Assembly: GCA_045588675.1 (NCBI GenBank)
Contig: JAZNER010000046.1
Span: forward strand, 1 to 64,000
DNA length: 64,000 bases
Source of the DNA: SVTX01 sp045588675
GTDB lineage: Bacteria; Bacillota; Clostridia; Oscillospirales; CAG-272
Direction: 5' to 3'
The notes under the pieces are model-generated. The model saw only the letters and a program-made list of their open reading frames with translations, had not been told where the DNA came from and ran no database searches. The position numbers were made by a program, and so were the translations under genes. This document shows, in pieces, positions 1-8,166 of the stretch (its first letter is position 1; the number at the start of each line of letters is the position of its first letter).

Positions 1-16
1 TGATATAATATAAAAA

Positions 17-45
17 AGTCTGTTGCATCTGCAACAGACTTTTTA
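17..45. terminator. Bidirectional intrinsic terminator
   Basis: Arms AGTCTGTTGC and GCAACAGACT enclose a 4-nt loop. An A run lies on the left and a T run on the right, so the hairpin can stop transcription in both directions. It directly follows the stop of the small minus-strand gene and probably also serves a plus-strand gene outside the window. Confidence 0.85.
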
Positions 46-49
46 ACTG

Positions 50-343
50 TTAATCCTCGGCAAGAATTTTCTCGTACCAGAACATACCGTAATTGAAAGC
101 CTCAAACAAGCCTTCTTTTTCAGCTTGCTTTAAGATTTGACCGTCCTCTGAGCCCAAAACCTGAATAAGAATTTTGCCCGGAACCGTCTGCCCACTTTTT
201 TCAACATAGGACATAATTTCAAAAATGAGTATGCACTTTTCAGAAAAATCACCATAACAAATAGTGTCTTTTTCTCTTACCATAGGCTTGTTTTTATAGT
301 AAAGATATGAGCCTTCAACCTTTTTGCGTGTTTCGCCTGCCAT
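50..343 (-). CDS. Small soluble protein of unknown function
   Basis: I do not recognise this 97-residue protein. It has no signal peptide or membrane segment, is rich in Lys, Glu, Tyr and Phe, and ends in acidic residues (AED). I chose the ATG at 343 because GGGTGAT, part of the extended Shine-Dalgarno sequence, lies 4 nt before it. A longer form from a TTG at 382 (110 aa) is possible but has no ribosome site at a normal distance. A good promoter lies upstream at 412-440 and a terminator follows the stop at once, so it appears to be a single-gene transcript. It is likely a real gene, but its function cannot be stated. Confidence 0.65.
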   Translation of the reverse strand: MAGETRKKVEGSYLYYKNKPMVREKDTICYGDFSEKCILIFEIMSYVEKSGQTVPGKILIQVLGSEDGQILKQAEKEGLFEAFNYGMFWYEKILAED

Positions 344-411
344 ATATATCACCCATTCCGCGCACGGATTTTCCTTTCTCAATCAATTTATATAAACATT
401 ACATCTATTAT

Positions 412-440
412 ATTATAGCATAATAATTTTTACAAGTCAA
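412..440 (-). promoter_or_regulatory. Sigma-A type promoter of the small gene at 50-343
   Basis: On the minus strand, TTGACT and TATAAT are separated by exactly 17 nt. The predicted start lies about 60 nt before the ATG at 343. Confidence 0.75.
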
Positions 441-489
441 TAACAAAAACCTTAAATTTACAATTTAGCTTTAATTTTCGTTTGTTTCT

Positions 490-1701
490 TTAAAAATCTG
501 CAATATACGGGGATTGCTTTATAAAATAATCAAAATCCTCGCATTTTGGCATCGCTGTTGTGTAGATTGCATCTGCAAACGCAGAAATGCTGTTCTGGTG
601 ATTGTTTGGCGCATCTGCGGGCTTTGTTACTATGGGGAAGGAGTTGCTCTTGCGAATTTGTGACAAAAGCTCTCGCCCCTGTCGGTTTGTCGCAAGAAGC
701 GTGGTATATGAAGGCAATCCCTTTGCAAGCTTATCCGAAACACCGAGCAGGGAAAAAAGCATAACGCGGTTTATTCTTGCATCAGTATGGCGTGAGTTGT
801 AAGAGGCTTTGATAAACTCGTCAAAGCTTTTTGATGCACGTGCCTGATTGCAGAGCCTATCTACAATTCCGTCGCCGTCGTCTGCGACACAATTACCGCA
901 TCCCGACCGTTTAACTGCGCGGGTTGCGATTTCGTCAGGTGACATAAATCTGAAGAAGCTCAAAATCTCATTGCCTATTTTGTCAATAAACACGGGGCAA
1001 TTGCCATTTTTTTGCGCTTCTTGGAGGATAGAAACCACACCTCGCGGAGAGTGGATTTCTTTGAGGCATCCGAAGCCTGCCCCGCTTTTTTCTATCTCTT
1101 GTCGCAGAGCAGTAGCACTTGGAAGAGTGCTCGAAATCTCTGTGTCGCGGTAGGCTGAGCCTTCTCTTGCTATCGGGAAAATCTCCATATCAGCCGAAAG
1201 ATTTTCAATTGCGGAAATGTATGAAATTGCAAGAATATCATTTGAAAGAAGCTGACACTCTTCTCCCAAAAAAGCCTTTATTGTATCAAAATAAGCGTAA
1301 GCCGAGCCTCGTTTTGACTGTAGTGAATATTTTTCAATAAATTCTTTGGATTTAATGATTTTTGCGGTTCTTTTTAATAATTCCTTGTCACCGCATTCGC
1401 TTCCAAAGCTTATATTTTTTATGCCGAGCGAGGAGAGAATATGAACGCCCGCTTCCGCAAATCCCTCTGCCGATAATGAGGAGAAGGGGAATGGGAGCTC
1501 AAAAACTATGTCGGCCCCACCCATAATAGCGGATTTTGCGCGGGTGTATTTATCGGCGATTGCCAAAGAGCCGCGCTGTGTAAAATTGCCGCTCATAACG
1601 CAAACAACAGTGTCGAAGCCATTTTTTCTTAATAGGTCAATCTGTCGCTTGTGTCCGTTATGAAAAATATTGTATTCGCAAATTATTCCCACAGCTCTCA
1701 T
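490..1701 (-). CDS. tmcAL: tRNA(Met) cytidine acetate ligase (TmcAL/YlbM family)
   Basis: The family uses ATP and acetate to make N4-acetylcytidine at the wobble position of elongator tRNA-Met. The N-terminus has the nucleotidyltransferase signature EYNIFHNGH, with the HxGH ATP-binding motif near residues 14-17. The usual family form is EYNPFHNGH, so Ile replaces Pro here. It is followed by the conserved segment VMSGNFTQRGSLAIADK. The length of 403 aa is normal. I prefer the ATG at 1701 (MRAVGII) because AAAGGG lies 9 nt upstream; the ATG at 1707 is too close to it. It is transcribed alone, divergently from yceD, from a perfect consensus promoter at 1751-1779. Confidence 0.93.
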   Translation of the reverse strand: MRAVGIICEYNIFHNGHKRQIDLLRKNGFDTVVCVMSGNFTQRGSLAIADKYTRAKSAIMGGADIVFELPFPFSSLSAEGFAEAGVHILSSLGIKNISFGSECGDKELLKRTAKIIKSKEFIEKYSLQSKRGSAYAYFDTIKAFLGEECQLLSNDILAISYISAIENLSADMEIFPIAREGSAYRDTEISSTLPSATALRQEIEKSGAGFGCLKEIHSPRGVVSILQEAQKNGNCPVFIDKIGNEILSFFRFMSPDEIATRAVKRSGCGNCVADDGDGIVDRLCNQARASKSFDEFIKASYNSRHTDARINRVMLFSLLGVSDKLAKGLPSYTTLLATNRQGRELLSQIRKSNSFPIVTKPADAPNNHQNSISAFADAIYTTAMPKCEDFDYFIKQSPYIADF

Positions 1702-1750
1702 TGCCATTCACCCTTTCATAAAATATATTAATACCATTAAAGATATAAAT

Positions 1751-1779
1751 ATTATATCATTTTCAAGCTCTTATGTCAA
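1751..1779 (-). promoter_or_regulatory. Perfect consensus sigma-A promoter of tmcAL
   Basis: On the minus strand TTGACA (1774-1779) and TATAAT (1751-1756) are separated by 17 nt. It is back to back with the yceD promoter about 70 nt away. Confidence 0.88.
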
Positions 1780-1846
1780 GAAAAAGATAAATTGCCTCAT
1801 AAAATGCAAAAAAATGAAAAAAAGTGATTAAAAATAAAAAAAACAC

Positions 1847-1875
1847 TTGACAAAATACCAAACATCATATATAAT
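1847..1875 (+). promoter_or_regulatory. Perfect consensus sigma-A promoter of yceD-rpmF
   Basis: TTGACA (1847-1852), 17-nt spacer, TATAAT (1870-1875). The predicted start at about 1882 leaves a leader of about 36 nt before the yceD ATG. Confidence 0.88.
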
Positions 1876-1917
1876 AATTAAAGTCGCGTTTTGTGTCTAA
1901 TGAAAGGGGAGTTATAT

Positions 1918-2436
1918 ATGATTTTGGATATGGGCCCACTCCTTCGCGGAGAGAAAAGCCGAATAACATTTGATTATATGCTTGCTCCAATTCCAATGGA
2001 CAGAGTAAAATTTCAAGACGATGCTCACATTGTGGGTGAGATCACCGACAGCGCAGGTTATATGTGTCTGAGGGCACAGGCTCATCTTGCGTATGAGGCC
2101 GAGTGTGACAGATGCCTTGACACCGTCAGGGGAGAGTTCGTGCTTGATTTTGAGAGAGTTGTGGCTGACGAGGGGACCTTGACAGAGGAACAGATTGAGG
2201 ACAATATCGACGAATATGTAATCGTCGAGAACGGTAAGCTTGACATTGACGAACAGCTGACCGAAGCGCTTTTGCTTGATTTCCCAAGAAAAATTCTCTG
2301 TGATGATAATTGTCCGGGGCTGTGTCCCAAGTGCGGTAAATCTCTGAAGGATGGTGACTGCGGTTGCCCGAAGAAAGAGATAGACCCAAGACTTCAGATA
2401 CTTGCAACTTTGCTTGTTGATAAAGAAGAAACATAA
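1918..2436 (+). CDS. yceD: YceD/DUF177 family protein upstream of rpmF
   Basis: YceD (DUF177) proteins are encoded just before ribosomal protein L32 in most bacteria and are linked to 23S rRNA and large-subunit biogenesis. The protein has the expected acidic core (RCLDTVRGEFVLDFER) and ends in a Cys-rich segment (CDDNCPGLCPKCG, then DCGCP) that probably binds zinc. I chose the ATG at 1918 because AAAGGGGAG lies 6 nt before it, giving 172 aa; upstream TTG 1891 and ATG 1900 lack a ribosome site. The 73-nt gap to rpmF shows no terminator, so the two genes are probably cotranscribed. Confidence 0.9.
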   Translation: MILDMGPLLRGEKSRITFDYMLAPIPMDRVKFQDDAHIVGEITDSAGYMCLRAQAHLAYEAECDRCLDTVRGEFVLDFERVVADEGTLTEEQIEDNIDEYVIVENGKLDIDEQLTEALLLDFPRKILCDDNCPGLCPKCGKSLKDGDCGCPKKEIDPRLQILATLLVDKEET

Positions 2437-2509
2437 ACGCAAAACAAGAGTAAAAAATAATTTTATAATAATTGGATATGCGGAAGCATAGCTAAGAGGA
2501 GGTTTTAAC

Positions 2510-2701
2510 ATGGCAGTACCGAAGAAGAAAGTGTCGAGTGCACGCAGAGATAAGAGAAGAAGCAACAATTCCAAGCTTACAATGCCCGGTCTTGTAAAGT
2601 GCTCTAACCCCGCTTGCGGTGAGATGCTCAAGCCCCACTGTGTATGCAAGGTTTGTGGCTACTACAACGGCAAGAAGGTTCTCAACGTTAAAAAGGCTTA
2701 A
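2510..2701 (+). CDS. rpmF: 50S ribosomal protein bL32
   Basis: This 63-aa basic protein begins MAVPKKKVSSARRDKRRS, which is typical of bL32. It carries a zinc ribbon of the Cys-plus type: CSNPAC near residues 31-36 and CKVC near 46-49. That is the zinc-binding paralogue rather than the Cys-minus form used under zinc limitation. GAGGAGG lies upstream of the ATG. It is followed by a strong terminator. Confidence 0.98.
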   Translation: MAVPKKKVSSARRDKRRSNNSKLTMPGLVKCSNPACGEMLKPHCVCKVCGYYNGKKVLNVKKA

Positions 2702-2720
2702 TCCGACACGACAAAATAGG

Positions 2721-2760
2721 ATATCAAAAGGCGTTTGTTTGGGCAAACGCCTTTTGATAT
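2721..2760 (+). terminator. Terminator after rpmF
   Basis: A perfect 17-bp stem (2721-2737 with 2744-2760) closes a 6-nt loop. The arms end in T-rich sequence. It separates yceD-rpmF from mrp. Confidence 0.85.
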
Positions 2761-2835
2761 TTGCATATTATGATGATATTTTTATTATAAAATTATAAAA
2801 AATTAATTTTTAACTTATTTATTTGCAAAGTCCCC

Positions 2836-2864
2836 TTGAAAAATATCAAATGTTGTTGTATAAT
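2836..2864 (+). promoter_or_regulatory. Sigma-A promoter of mrp-ydcF
   Basis: TTGAAA (2836-2841), 17-nt spacer, TATAAT (2859-2864). The predicted start is about 50 nt before the mrp ATG. Confidence 0.78.
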
Positions 2865-2922
2865 GAATAATAATATAAATTAAGTGTAGAATATTTATTA
2901 TATATGTTTCGGAGGTCAAAAA

Positions 2923-3756
2923 ATGTCAGAATGTACACACGATTGCTCGTCTTGCACACAAAACTGTCCGTCAAAAAACGGCGGTGTGCCTAAGGACGAG
3001 GCTAATGCAAAAAGCTTTGTAAAAAATATAATTGCCGTTGTCAGCGGTAAGGGCGGAGTTGGTAAATCTCTTGTTACCTCTACGCTTGCCGTTCATTTGA
3101 GCAGACTTGGATACAGCGTGGGCATTCTTGATGCCGACATCACAGGACCGTCTATCCCTAAGGCATTTGGCTTTAAAGACGGAGTTGAGGGCGACGGAGA
3201 GGGAAATATGCTCCCGCCTATGACAACGACGGGCATTAAAATTATGTCAGTTAATCTTATGCTTGATGATGAAACCAAGCCTGTTATCTGGCGAGGCTCG
3301 ATAATTTCAACAACGGTCCGCCAGTTCTGGAAGGATACTGCTTGGGGCGATCTTGATTACCTGCTTGTCGATTGCCCTCCCGGAACAGGTGATGTTCCGC
3401 TGACAGTATTCCAAAGCTTGCCCATAACAGGCGCTGTAATTGTTTCAAGCCCTCAGGAGCTTGTTTCAATGATAGTTAAAAAGGCGGCTAATATGGCAGA
3501 AATGATGAATGTTCCCGTGCTTGGTCTTGTTGAAAATATGAGCTATGTCAAGTGCCCTGATTGCGGTAAGGAAATCAAGATTTTCGGCGACAGCCACATT
3601 GATGAGATTGCCGACGAGTTTGGCTATGAATTGCTTGCTCGGGTGCCGATTGACACCGAGGTTGCATCCTATGTTGACAAAGGCTGGATTGAGCTTATTA
3701 AAACCACTTATCTTGAGGATGCCGCAAAGCGCATAGCAGAGAAGTGCGACAAATAA
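2923..3756 (+). CDS. mrp: Mrp/NBP35-family P-loop ATPase, iron-sulfur cluster carrier
   Basis: Mrp/ApbC/NBP35 ATPases bind and deliver [4Fe-4S] clusters to apoproteins. The deviant Walker A motif GKGGVGKS lies near residues 44-51, followed by LDADITGPSIPK. A C-terminal CPDC motif near residue 208 matches the bridging-cluster site of the family. The N-terminus is Cys-rich (CTHDCSSCTQNC), as in NBP35-like members, and could hold a second cluster. Its C-T/S-H-D-C-S-S-C run recurs at the C-terminus of the YlbF-family protein at 10531-10920. The length of 277 aa is normal. GGAGG lies 9-10 nt before the ATG. ydcF follows after 1 nt. Confidence 0.93.
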   Translation: MSECTHDCSSCTQNCPSKNGGVPKDEANAKSFVKNIIAVVSGKGGVGKSLVTSTLAVHLSRLGYSVGILDADITGPSIPKAFGFKDGVEGDGEGNMLPPMTTTGIKIMSVNLMLDDETKPVIWRGSIISTTVRQFWKDTAWGDLDYLLVDCPPGTGDVPLTVFQSLPITGAVIVSSPQELVSMIVKKAANMAEMMNVPVLGLVENMSYVKCPDCGKEIKIFGDSHIDEIADEFGYELLARVPIDTEVASYVDKGWIELIKTTYLEDAAKRIAEKCDK

Positions 3757-3757
3757 A

Positions 3758-4396
3758 ATGAAGGGAAGGATTTTTAAACCTATCAGTTGCAAAAATCAAG
3801 CCTTAAATGCTATATTCAAAGTTGCACTTGTATGCCTTGTTGCAGTTTTTCTCTTTGGATTTGCTTGCCTTATTATAAGCCTTGCGCTTGTTGATAGTGT
3901 TTCGGATAGAATTTTGACAGAATATCAAGAAAACGAGCATTACGACTGTATAATCGTGCTCGGTGCGGGATTAAAGCGTAACGGCGAACCGAGTGATATG
4001 CTTGAGGATAGGATAAAAACGGGCGTTGAAATTTTCAATCGGGGTTGTGCGGATTACATTTTGATGAGCGGTGACCGTTCCGGCGATGATTACGACGAGC
4101 CTGCCGCGATGAAGGCTTATGCAGAGAGGCTAAATGTTGAGAGTGAGCGCATTTTACTTGACAATCAAGGCTTTTCAACCTTTGAGAGCATAACGCGCGC
4201 AAAAGAGCTTTACGGCTTTGACAAGGTGATAATAATAACACAGGAATATCATTTGTATCGAGCGCTTTATATTGCAGACAGATGTGATATTGATGCCGTA
4301 GGCTATTCGGCGGACTTGCGTACATACAGAGGGCAGATTTTCAGAGATTTTCGTGAGATTTTAGCGAGAGTTAAGGACTTTTTTTGGTGTAAATAA
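3758..4396 (+). CDS. YdcF/SanA family (DUF218) membrane-anchored protein
   Basis: One hydrophobic segment near residues 24-46 anchors a DUF218 domain. That domain has VLGAGLKRNGEPSDMLEDR and, later, the paired conserved segment around QGFSTFESITRAKEL. The family includes SanA and YdcF and has been linked to envelope integrity, but its biochemical role is unsettled. The ATG follows the mrp stop after one base and has only a weak ribosome site, so translational coupling to mrp is likely. A terminator follows the stop. Confidence 0.85.
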   Translation: MKGRIFKPISCKNQALNAIFKVALVCLVAVFLFGFACLIISLALVDSVSDRILTEYQENEHYDCIIVLGAGLKRNGEPSDMLEDRIKTGVEIFNRGCADYILMSGDRSGDDYDEPAAMKAYAERLNVESERILLDNQGFSTFESITRAKELYGFDKVIIITQEYHLYRALYIADRCDIDAVGYSADLRTYRGQIFRDFREILARVKDFFWCK

Positions 4397-4401
4397 GATT
4401 T

Positions 4402-4435
4402 GAGGCAAGCTTTAAAATAAAGTTTGCCTCTTTTT
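4402..4435 (+). terminator. Terminator after ydcF
   Basis: A 12-bp stem with one G-T wobble (GAGGCAAGCTTT with AAAGTTTGCCTC) is followed by five T residues. Confidence 0.85.
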
Positions 4436-4457
4436 CTGTAAATTAACAAAATAATAC

Positions 4458-4486
4458 TTGAAAAATATCTATAAATGATGTAAAAT
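4458..4486 (+). promoter_or_regulatory. Sigma-A promoter of the ymfF-ymfH-lgt-folD operon
   Basis: TTGAAA (4458-4463), 17-nt spacer, TAAAAT (4481-4486). It lies just upstream of the ymfF reading frame. Confidence 0.65.
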
Positions 4487-4514
4487 ATTAAAGATATACA
4501 ATCTTGAAAGGATT

Positions 4515-5867
4515 TTGCGTACTTCAGCGCATGTCGATTTTGTAATGCTTGAAAAAACGATTGAAATTTCAAAGGAAAAGCTGAGATTTCACATAATAAA
4601 TACAAATAAATTTAAAATTTCGCGCTTGTCGTTCAATTTTATACTGCCTGCCGATAAAATAAACTCGCCGAAGACCAAGCTTATGCTTTCGGTTATGATG
4701 AGAGGAAGCCGAAGCTATCCTACAATATCGGCACTGAATAAAAGGCTTGACGAGCTTTATTGTGCAACGGTTTCATCTAATGCGACAAGTATAGGTGCCA
4801 ATCATATTTTCAAAATTTCCTGCGAGATGATAAGCAATAAATACCGCTTTAAAGAGGATAAGACCGATATTTTGCAGAGTGTTGCTGATTTTGTGCTCGA
4901 TATACTTTTCAATCCCCTGACTGATGAGAGAGGACTTTTGTGCGACGGCTATATTGAAAGCGAAAAAAAGATTGCGATAGATGCTATAAGAGCAAAAATC
5001 AACGACCAGAAGTCGTACGCGAGCGAGCAATGTAAGAAAAATATGCTTTTAGGTGATCCGTCGGGAATTTCTGTAAGCGGAAGCGAGGAAATAATAAACA
5101 GCTTCAGTGCCGAGGACTTGACCGAGAATATTAAATATTTTCTTGAAAATTCAATTATAGAGTGTTATTATATAGGCGACGGTGACGGCGAGGCAATAGC
5201 CGAGCGAGTTGGTAATGCCTTTGGAAAGCATTTAGGAGTGAAATCAAGTCAAGTTTGCCGTGAGCGAGCATTTAGGAGTACAAACGAAGAAAAGGAAAAA
5301 GAGATTTGCGAGAAAATGCAGATCATGCAAGGCAGACTGAATATCGGTTGCACCTGCGACACGGTAATGTCAGATGATGACTACTATTCAATATGCCTGT
5401 TCAATGAAATTTTCGGCGGTGCATCGGTGTCAAAGCTCTTTATGAATGTCAGAGAGAAAAAAAGCCTATGCTATTATTGCTATTCAAGCTACAATTCGGC
5501 AAACGGAACTCTTATGATAGGCTGTGGTATAAAGCCTGAGAATAAGGACGAGGCGTTAAAGGAAATCAGAAAACAACTCCGTGATATGCAAGATGGGCAA
5601 TTCAGCGACGACGATATCGCAAGCGCGAAAAAAACAACGATATCGGGGCTTAAACAGGTGTCAGACAGTCCGTCGGCGATTGAGGCTTTTAAATTCAGAA
5701 GATTTTTGGCAGGTGTTTGTGAGGACAGTCAAGAGTGCGCCGAAAAAATTATGAATGTAACACGCGAGCAAATTATCTCTGTGGCAAAAAAGGTTAAGAT
5801 AGACACAATTTATTTTTTGTCGGGAGAAGAAACCGATACCTATGAGGAGGCGTATGAAAATGAGTAA
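4515..5867 (+). CDS. ymfF: M16 peptidase-like protein, YmfF family (inactive partner)
   Basis: This is an insulinase-fold protein paired with the next gene. It lacks the HxxEH zinc site where active M16 enzymes have it: the stretch after MRGSRSYPTISALNKRL has no His pair. It therefore looks like the non-catalytic half of an M16B heterodimer, as in the Bacillus YmfF/YmfH pair associated with 5-aminopentanol modification of EF-P. The start is unclear. The frame opens with TTG at 4515, only about 2 nt after AAAGGA. The first in-frame ATG, at 4545, has no ribosome site. The coding end overlaps ymfH. Confidence 0.85.
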   Translation: MRTSAHVDFVMLEKTIEISKEKLRFHIINTNKFKISRLSFNFILPADKINSPKTKLMLSVMMRGSRSYPTISALNKRLDELYCATVSSNATSIGANHIFKISCEMISNKYRFKEDKTDILQSVADFVLDILFNPLTDERGLLCDGYIESEKKIAIDAIRAKINDQKSYASEQCKKNMLLGDPSGISVSGSEEIINSFSAEDLTENIKYFLENSIIECYYIGDGDGEAIAERVGNAFGKHLGVKSSQVCRERAFRSTNEEKEKEICEKMQIMQGRLNIGCTCDTVMSDDDYYSICLFNEIFGGASVSKLFMNVREKKSLCYYCYSSYNSANGTLMIGCGIKPENKDEALKEIRKQLRDMQDGQFSDDDIASAKKTTISGLKQVSDSPSAIEAFKFRRFLAGVCEDSQECAEKIMNVTREQIISVAKKVKIDTIYFLSGEETDTYEEAYENE

Positions 5868-7140
5868 GCAAGAGCTTTTTTCATCAGAGCTCCTCGGCGA
5901 GAGCTATTATAAAATCAACCACGACAGTGGGTTGACAATTTATGTTTTCCCGAAGGAAATGTCAACTACATATGGAGTTTTTTCAGTTAATTTCGGCGGT
6001 AGTGTGAACGAATATTTGTCTGACGGAGAAAAAGTTGAAATTCCGCAGGGATGTGCGCATTTTCTTGAACACAAGCTGTTTGAAAACGAGGATGGAAGCA
6101 ATGCAGACGATAATTTTTCGTCGCTTGGAGCTTATGATAATGCCTATACATCAAGCGACAGAACGGCATATATTTTTTCTGCTACCGAAAATATTTCCGA
6201 ATGTATTGAGGAGCTGCTTCATTTTGTAACACACCCGTACTTTACAAGGTCAACCGTCAAAAAGGAAATCGGAATTATAGCCGAGGAAATTCGCGGTTGT
6301 ATTGACGACCCGTATGACCGTTGCTATACGGGATTGCTTTCGGCAATGTATGTAAATAATCCCGTTAAAAATGAGATTTGCGGAAGCGAGAAGTCAATCT
6401 CACAAATCACTCCCGAAATTTTATACAGGTGCTGTGAGGATTTTTACAAGCCGACAAATATGGTTTTGTGTCTGAGCGGAAAAATTACACCTGACGAGGT
6501 CATCTCAATATCAGACAAGGTCATAGGCAAGGATAGACGGGATTGTAATATAGTACTGCCGAGCTTTGACGAGCCGAGGGCGGTTAAGTCACAGTATGTT
6601 GAAAAGCTTTTGCCCGTATCAAAGCCACTCTTTTGCATTGGTGTCAAGGATATAAATATTCCTGAAAATCCGATTGAGCGTTACCGTAAAAATGAGGGAA
6701 TGACAATACTGCTTAACACAATGTTTTCCGAGTCCGAGCAATTTTATCTTGAAATGCTTGAGTGCGGACTGCTGTCACCCGGCTTTGACTGTGGATATTC
6801 TTCAAGCAGTAAAACGGCATATGTTATGATGTCCGGCGAGAGCGACGATCCAACTCTTTTACTTGAAAAAATTAAAGAGAAAATAAGAAAATGTCAAAGA
6901 GAGGGAATTTCTCCCGAAAGCTTTGAGAGGGAAAAGAAGTGTCTTTACGCCTCTTACATATCGGATTTTGATATGACTGAGGATATAGCCTTTGCCTTGA
7001 CATCTTATGCATATGACGAAATTGATTTGTTTAAATACCCCGAAATAATAGACGGTATAACTATTGATTATGTTACAGAGCTATTAAACAGTTCATTTGA
7101 CGATGAATTCTTTGCGCTTTCGGTTGTAAAGCCAAGCTGA
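5860..7140 (+). CDS. ymfH: M16 family zinc metallopeptidase, YmfH family
   Basis: This is the catalytic member of the M16 pair. The inverted zinc motif HFLEH sits near residue 68 (GCAHFLEHKLFE), and the downstream Glu lies in the segment EIGIIAEEIRGCIDD. It probably processes or supports the pathway that modifies elongation factor P, by homology to Bacillus YmfH. GAGGAGG at 5844-5850 is 9 nt before the ATG at 5860, which I chose; ATG 5854 would be only 3 nt away. The start overlaps the ymfF stop by 8 nt, so the subunits are translationally coupled. Confidence 0.9.
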   Translation: MSKQELFSSELLGESYYKINHDSGLTIYVFPKEMSTTYGVFSVNFGGSVNEYLSDGEKVEIPQGCAHFLEHKLFENEDGSNADDNFSSLGAYDNAYTSSDRTAYIFSATENISECIEELLHFVTHPYFTRSTVKKEIGIIAEEIRGCIDDPYDRCYTGLLSAMYVNNPVKNEICGSEKSISQITPEILYRCCEDFYKPTNMVLCLSGKITPDEVISISDKVIGKDRRDCNIVLPSFDEPRAVKSQYVEKLLPVSKPLFCIGVKDINIPENPIERYRKNEGMTILLNTMFSESEQFYLEMLECGLLSPGFDCGYSSSSKTAYVMMSGESDDPTLLLEKIKEKIRKCQREGISPESFEREKKCLYASYISDFDMTEDIAFALTSYAYDEIDLFKYPEIIDGITIDYVTELLNSSFDDEFFALSVVKPS

Positions 7141-7161
7141 TAGCTTTGAGAAAGGAAAAAT

Positions 7162-8166
7162 ATGAAAGAAACACTTATATTCTTTGAGGGGCTTGGAATT
7201 GACGGCTTTACCGTTGACAATGTTGCCTTTAAAATTGGCGATTTTCCTGTGTATTGGTACGGAATAATTATTACTCTTGGAATAGTATTTGCCTTTTTGT
7301 ATGCTTGCTTTCGCGGTAAATACGAGGGAGTAGTACCGGACGACCTCGTGGATATTGCGCTTTGGACTGTTTTACCGGGAGTTGTGGGGGCCAGGCTTTA
7401 TTATGTGCTCACATCTCTTGACCAATATATCCCCCAGCCGTTTAATCTGTTACAGTTCTTCAAGAACATTATTAATTTAAGACAGGGCGGTCTTGCAATT
7501 TACGGTGGTATAATTTGCGGTATTTTTGGAATTATTATAGCGTCAAAAATTAAGAAAATCAATACCCTGAAGCTTATGGATATGATAGGTCCGGGTGTTA
7601 TGATGGCTCAGGCAATAGGCAGATGGGGTAATTTTTTCAACGCCGAGGCTCACGGAGGAGTTGTCGGCGAGGGACACCCGTTGTATTTTCTCCGCATGGG
7701 ACTGTTACCGAATGAGGACAGCTTTAGCACAATGCATTTTTATCACCCGACATTCCTCTACGAGGCGCTTTGGAATGTTGTAGGCTTTGTTTTAATCAAT
7801 CTTTTCTATAAGAAAAAGAAATTCAACGGTCAGATAGCTTGTATGTATCTGTCGTGGTACGGCTTTGGCAGAATGTTTATTGAGGGACTTAGAACCGATA
7901 GCCTTTATGTCGGAAGCTTCCGCATTTCACAGCTTGTAGGCTTTGTTTGCTTTGTGGTTTTCGGAGCTTTACTTGTTTGGGGGCTTATTTACTCAAAGAA
8001 GTTTGAAAGAGAAGGCTATGAGCCCAATAAATTTGACAAATATCTAATTCCGTCACTTGTAGAGACTGTTTTCTTTGAGAAGAAGGCTGTACCGAATAAA
8101 GAAACTGAAAGTGAAAAAACAATCGAGGAGGATAATCAGGATAATGGCACAAATAATGGACGGTAA
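7162..8166 (+). CDS. lgt: Prolipoprotein diacylglyceryl transferase
   Basis: Lgt transfers diacylglycerol from phosphatidylglycerol to the lipobox Cys of prolipoproteins in the membrane. Several transmembrane segments are visible, beginning WYGIIITLGIVFAFLYACF. The family signature GRWGNFFNAEAHGG near residues 153-166 contains the invariant Arg and Asn. The charged C-terminal tail of about 50 residues (rich in Glu, Lys and Thr) is longer than the membrane core needs and overlaps the start of folD by 23 nt. It lies 21 nt after ymfH in the same operon. Confidence 0.95.
   Translation: MKETLIFFEGLGIDGFTVDNVAFKIGDFPVYWYGIIITLGIVFAFLYACFRGKYEGVVPDDLVDIALWTVLPGVVGARLYYVLTSLDQYIPQPFNLLQFFKNIINLRQGGLAIYGGIICGIFGIIIASKIKKINTLKLMDMIGPGVMMAQAIGRWGNFFNAEAHGGVVGEGHPLYFLRMGLLPNEDSFSTMHFYHPTFLYEALWNVVGFVLINLFYKKKKFNGQIACMYLSWYGFGRMFIEGLRTDSLYVGSFRISQLVGFVCFVVFGALLVWGLIYSKKFEREGYEPNKFDKYLIPSLVETVFFEKKAVPNKETESEKTIEEDNQDNGTNNGR

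Noticed and set aside
1912..2649. 245-aa minus-strand reading frame over yceD and rpmF
   Set aside because: It is antisense to two well-recognised genes, has a low-complexity composition unlike a real protein, and lacks a ribosome site.
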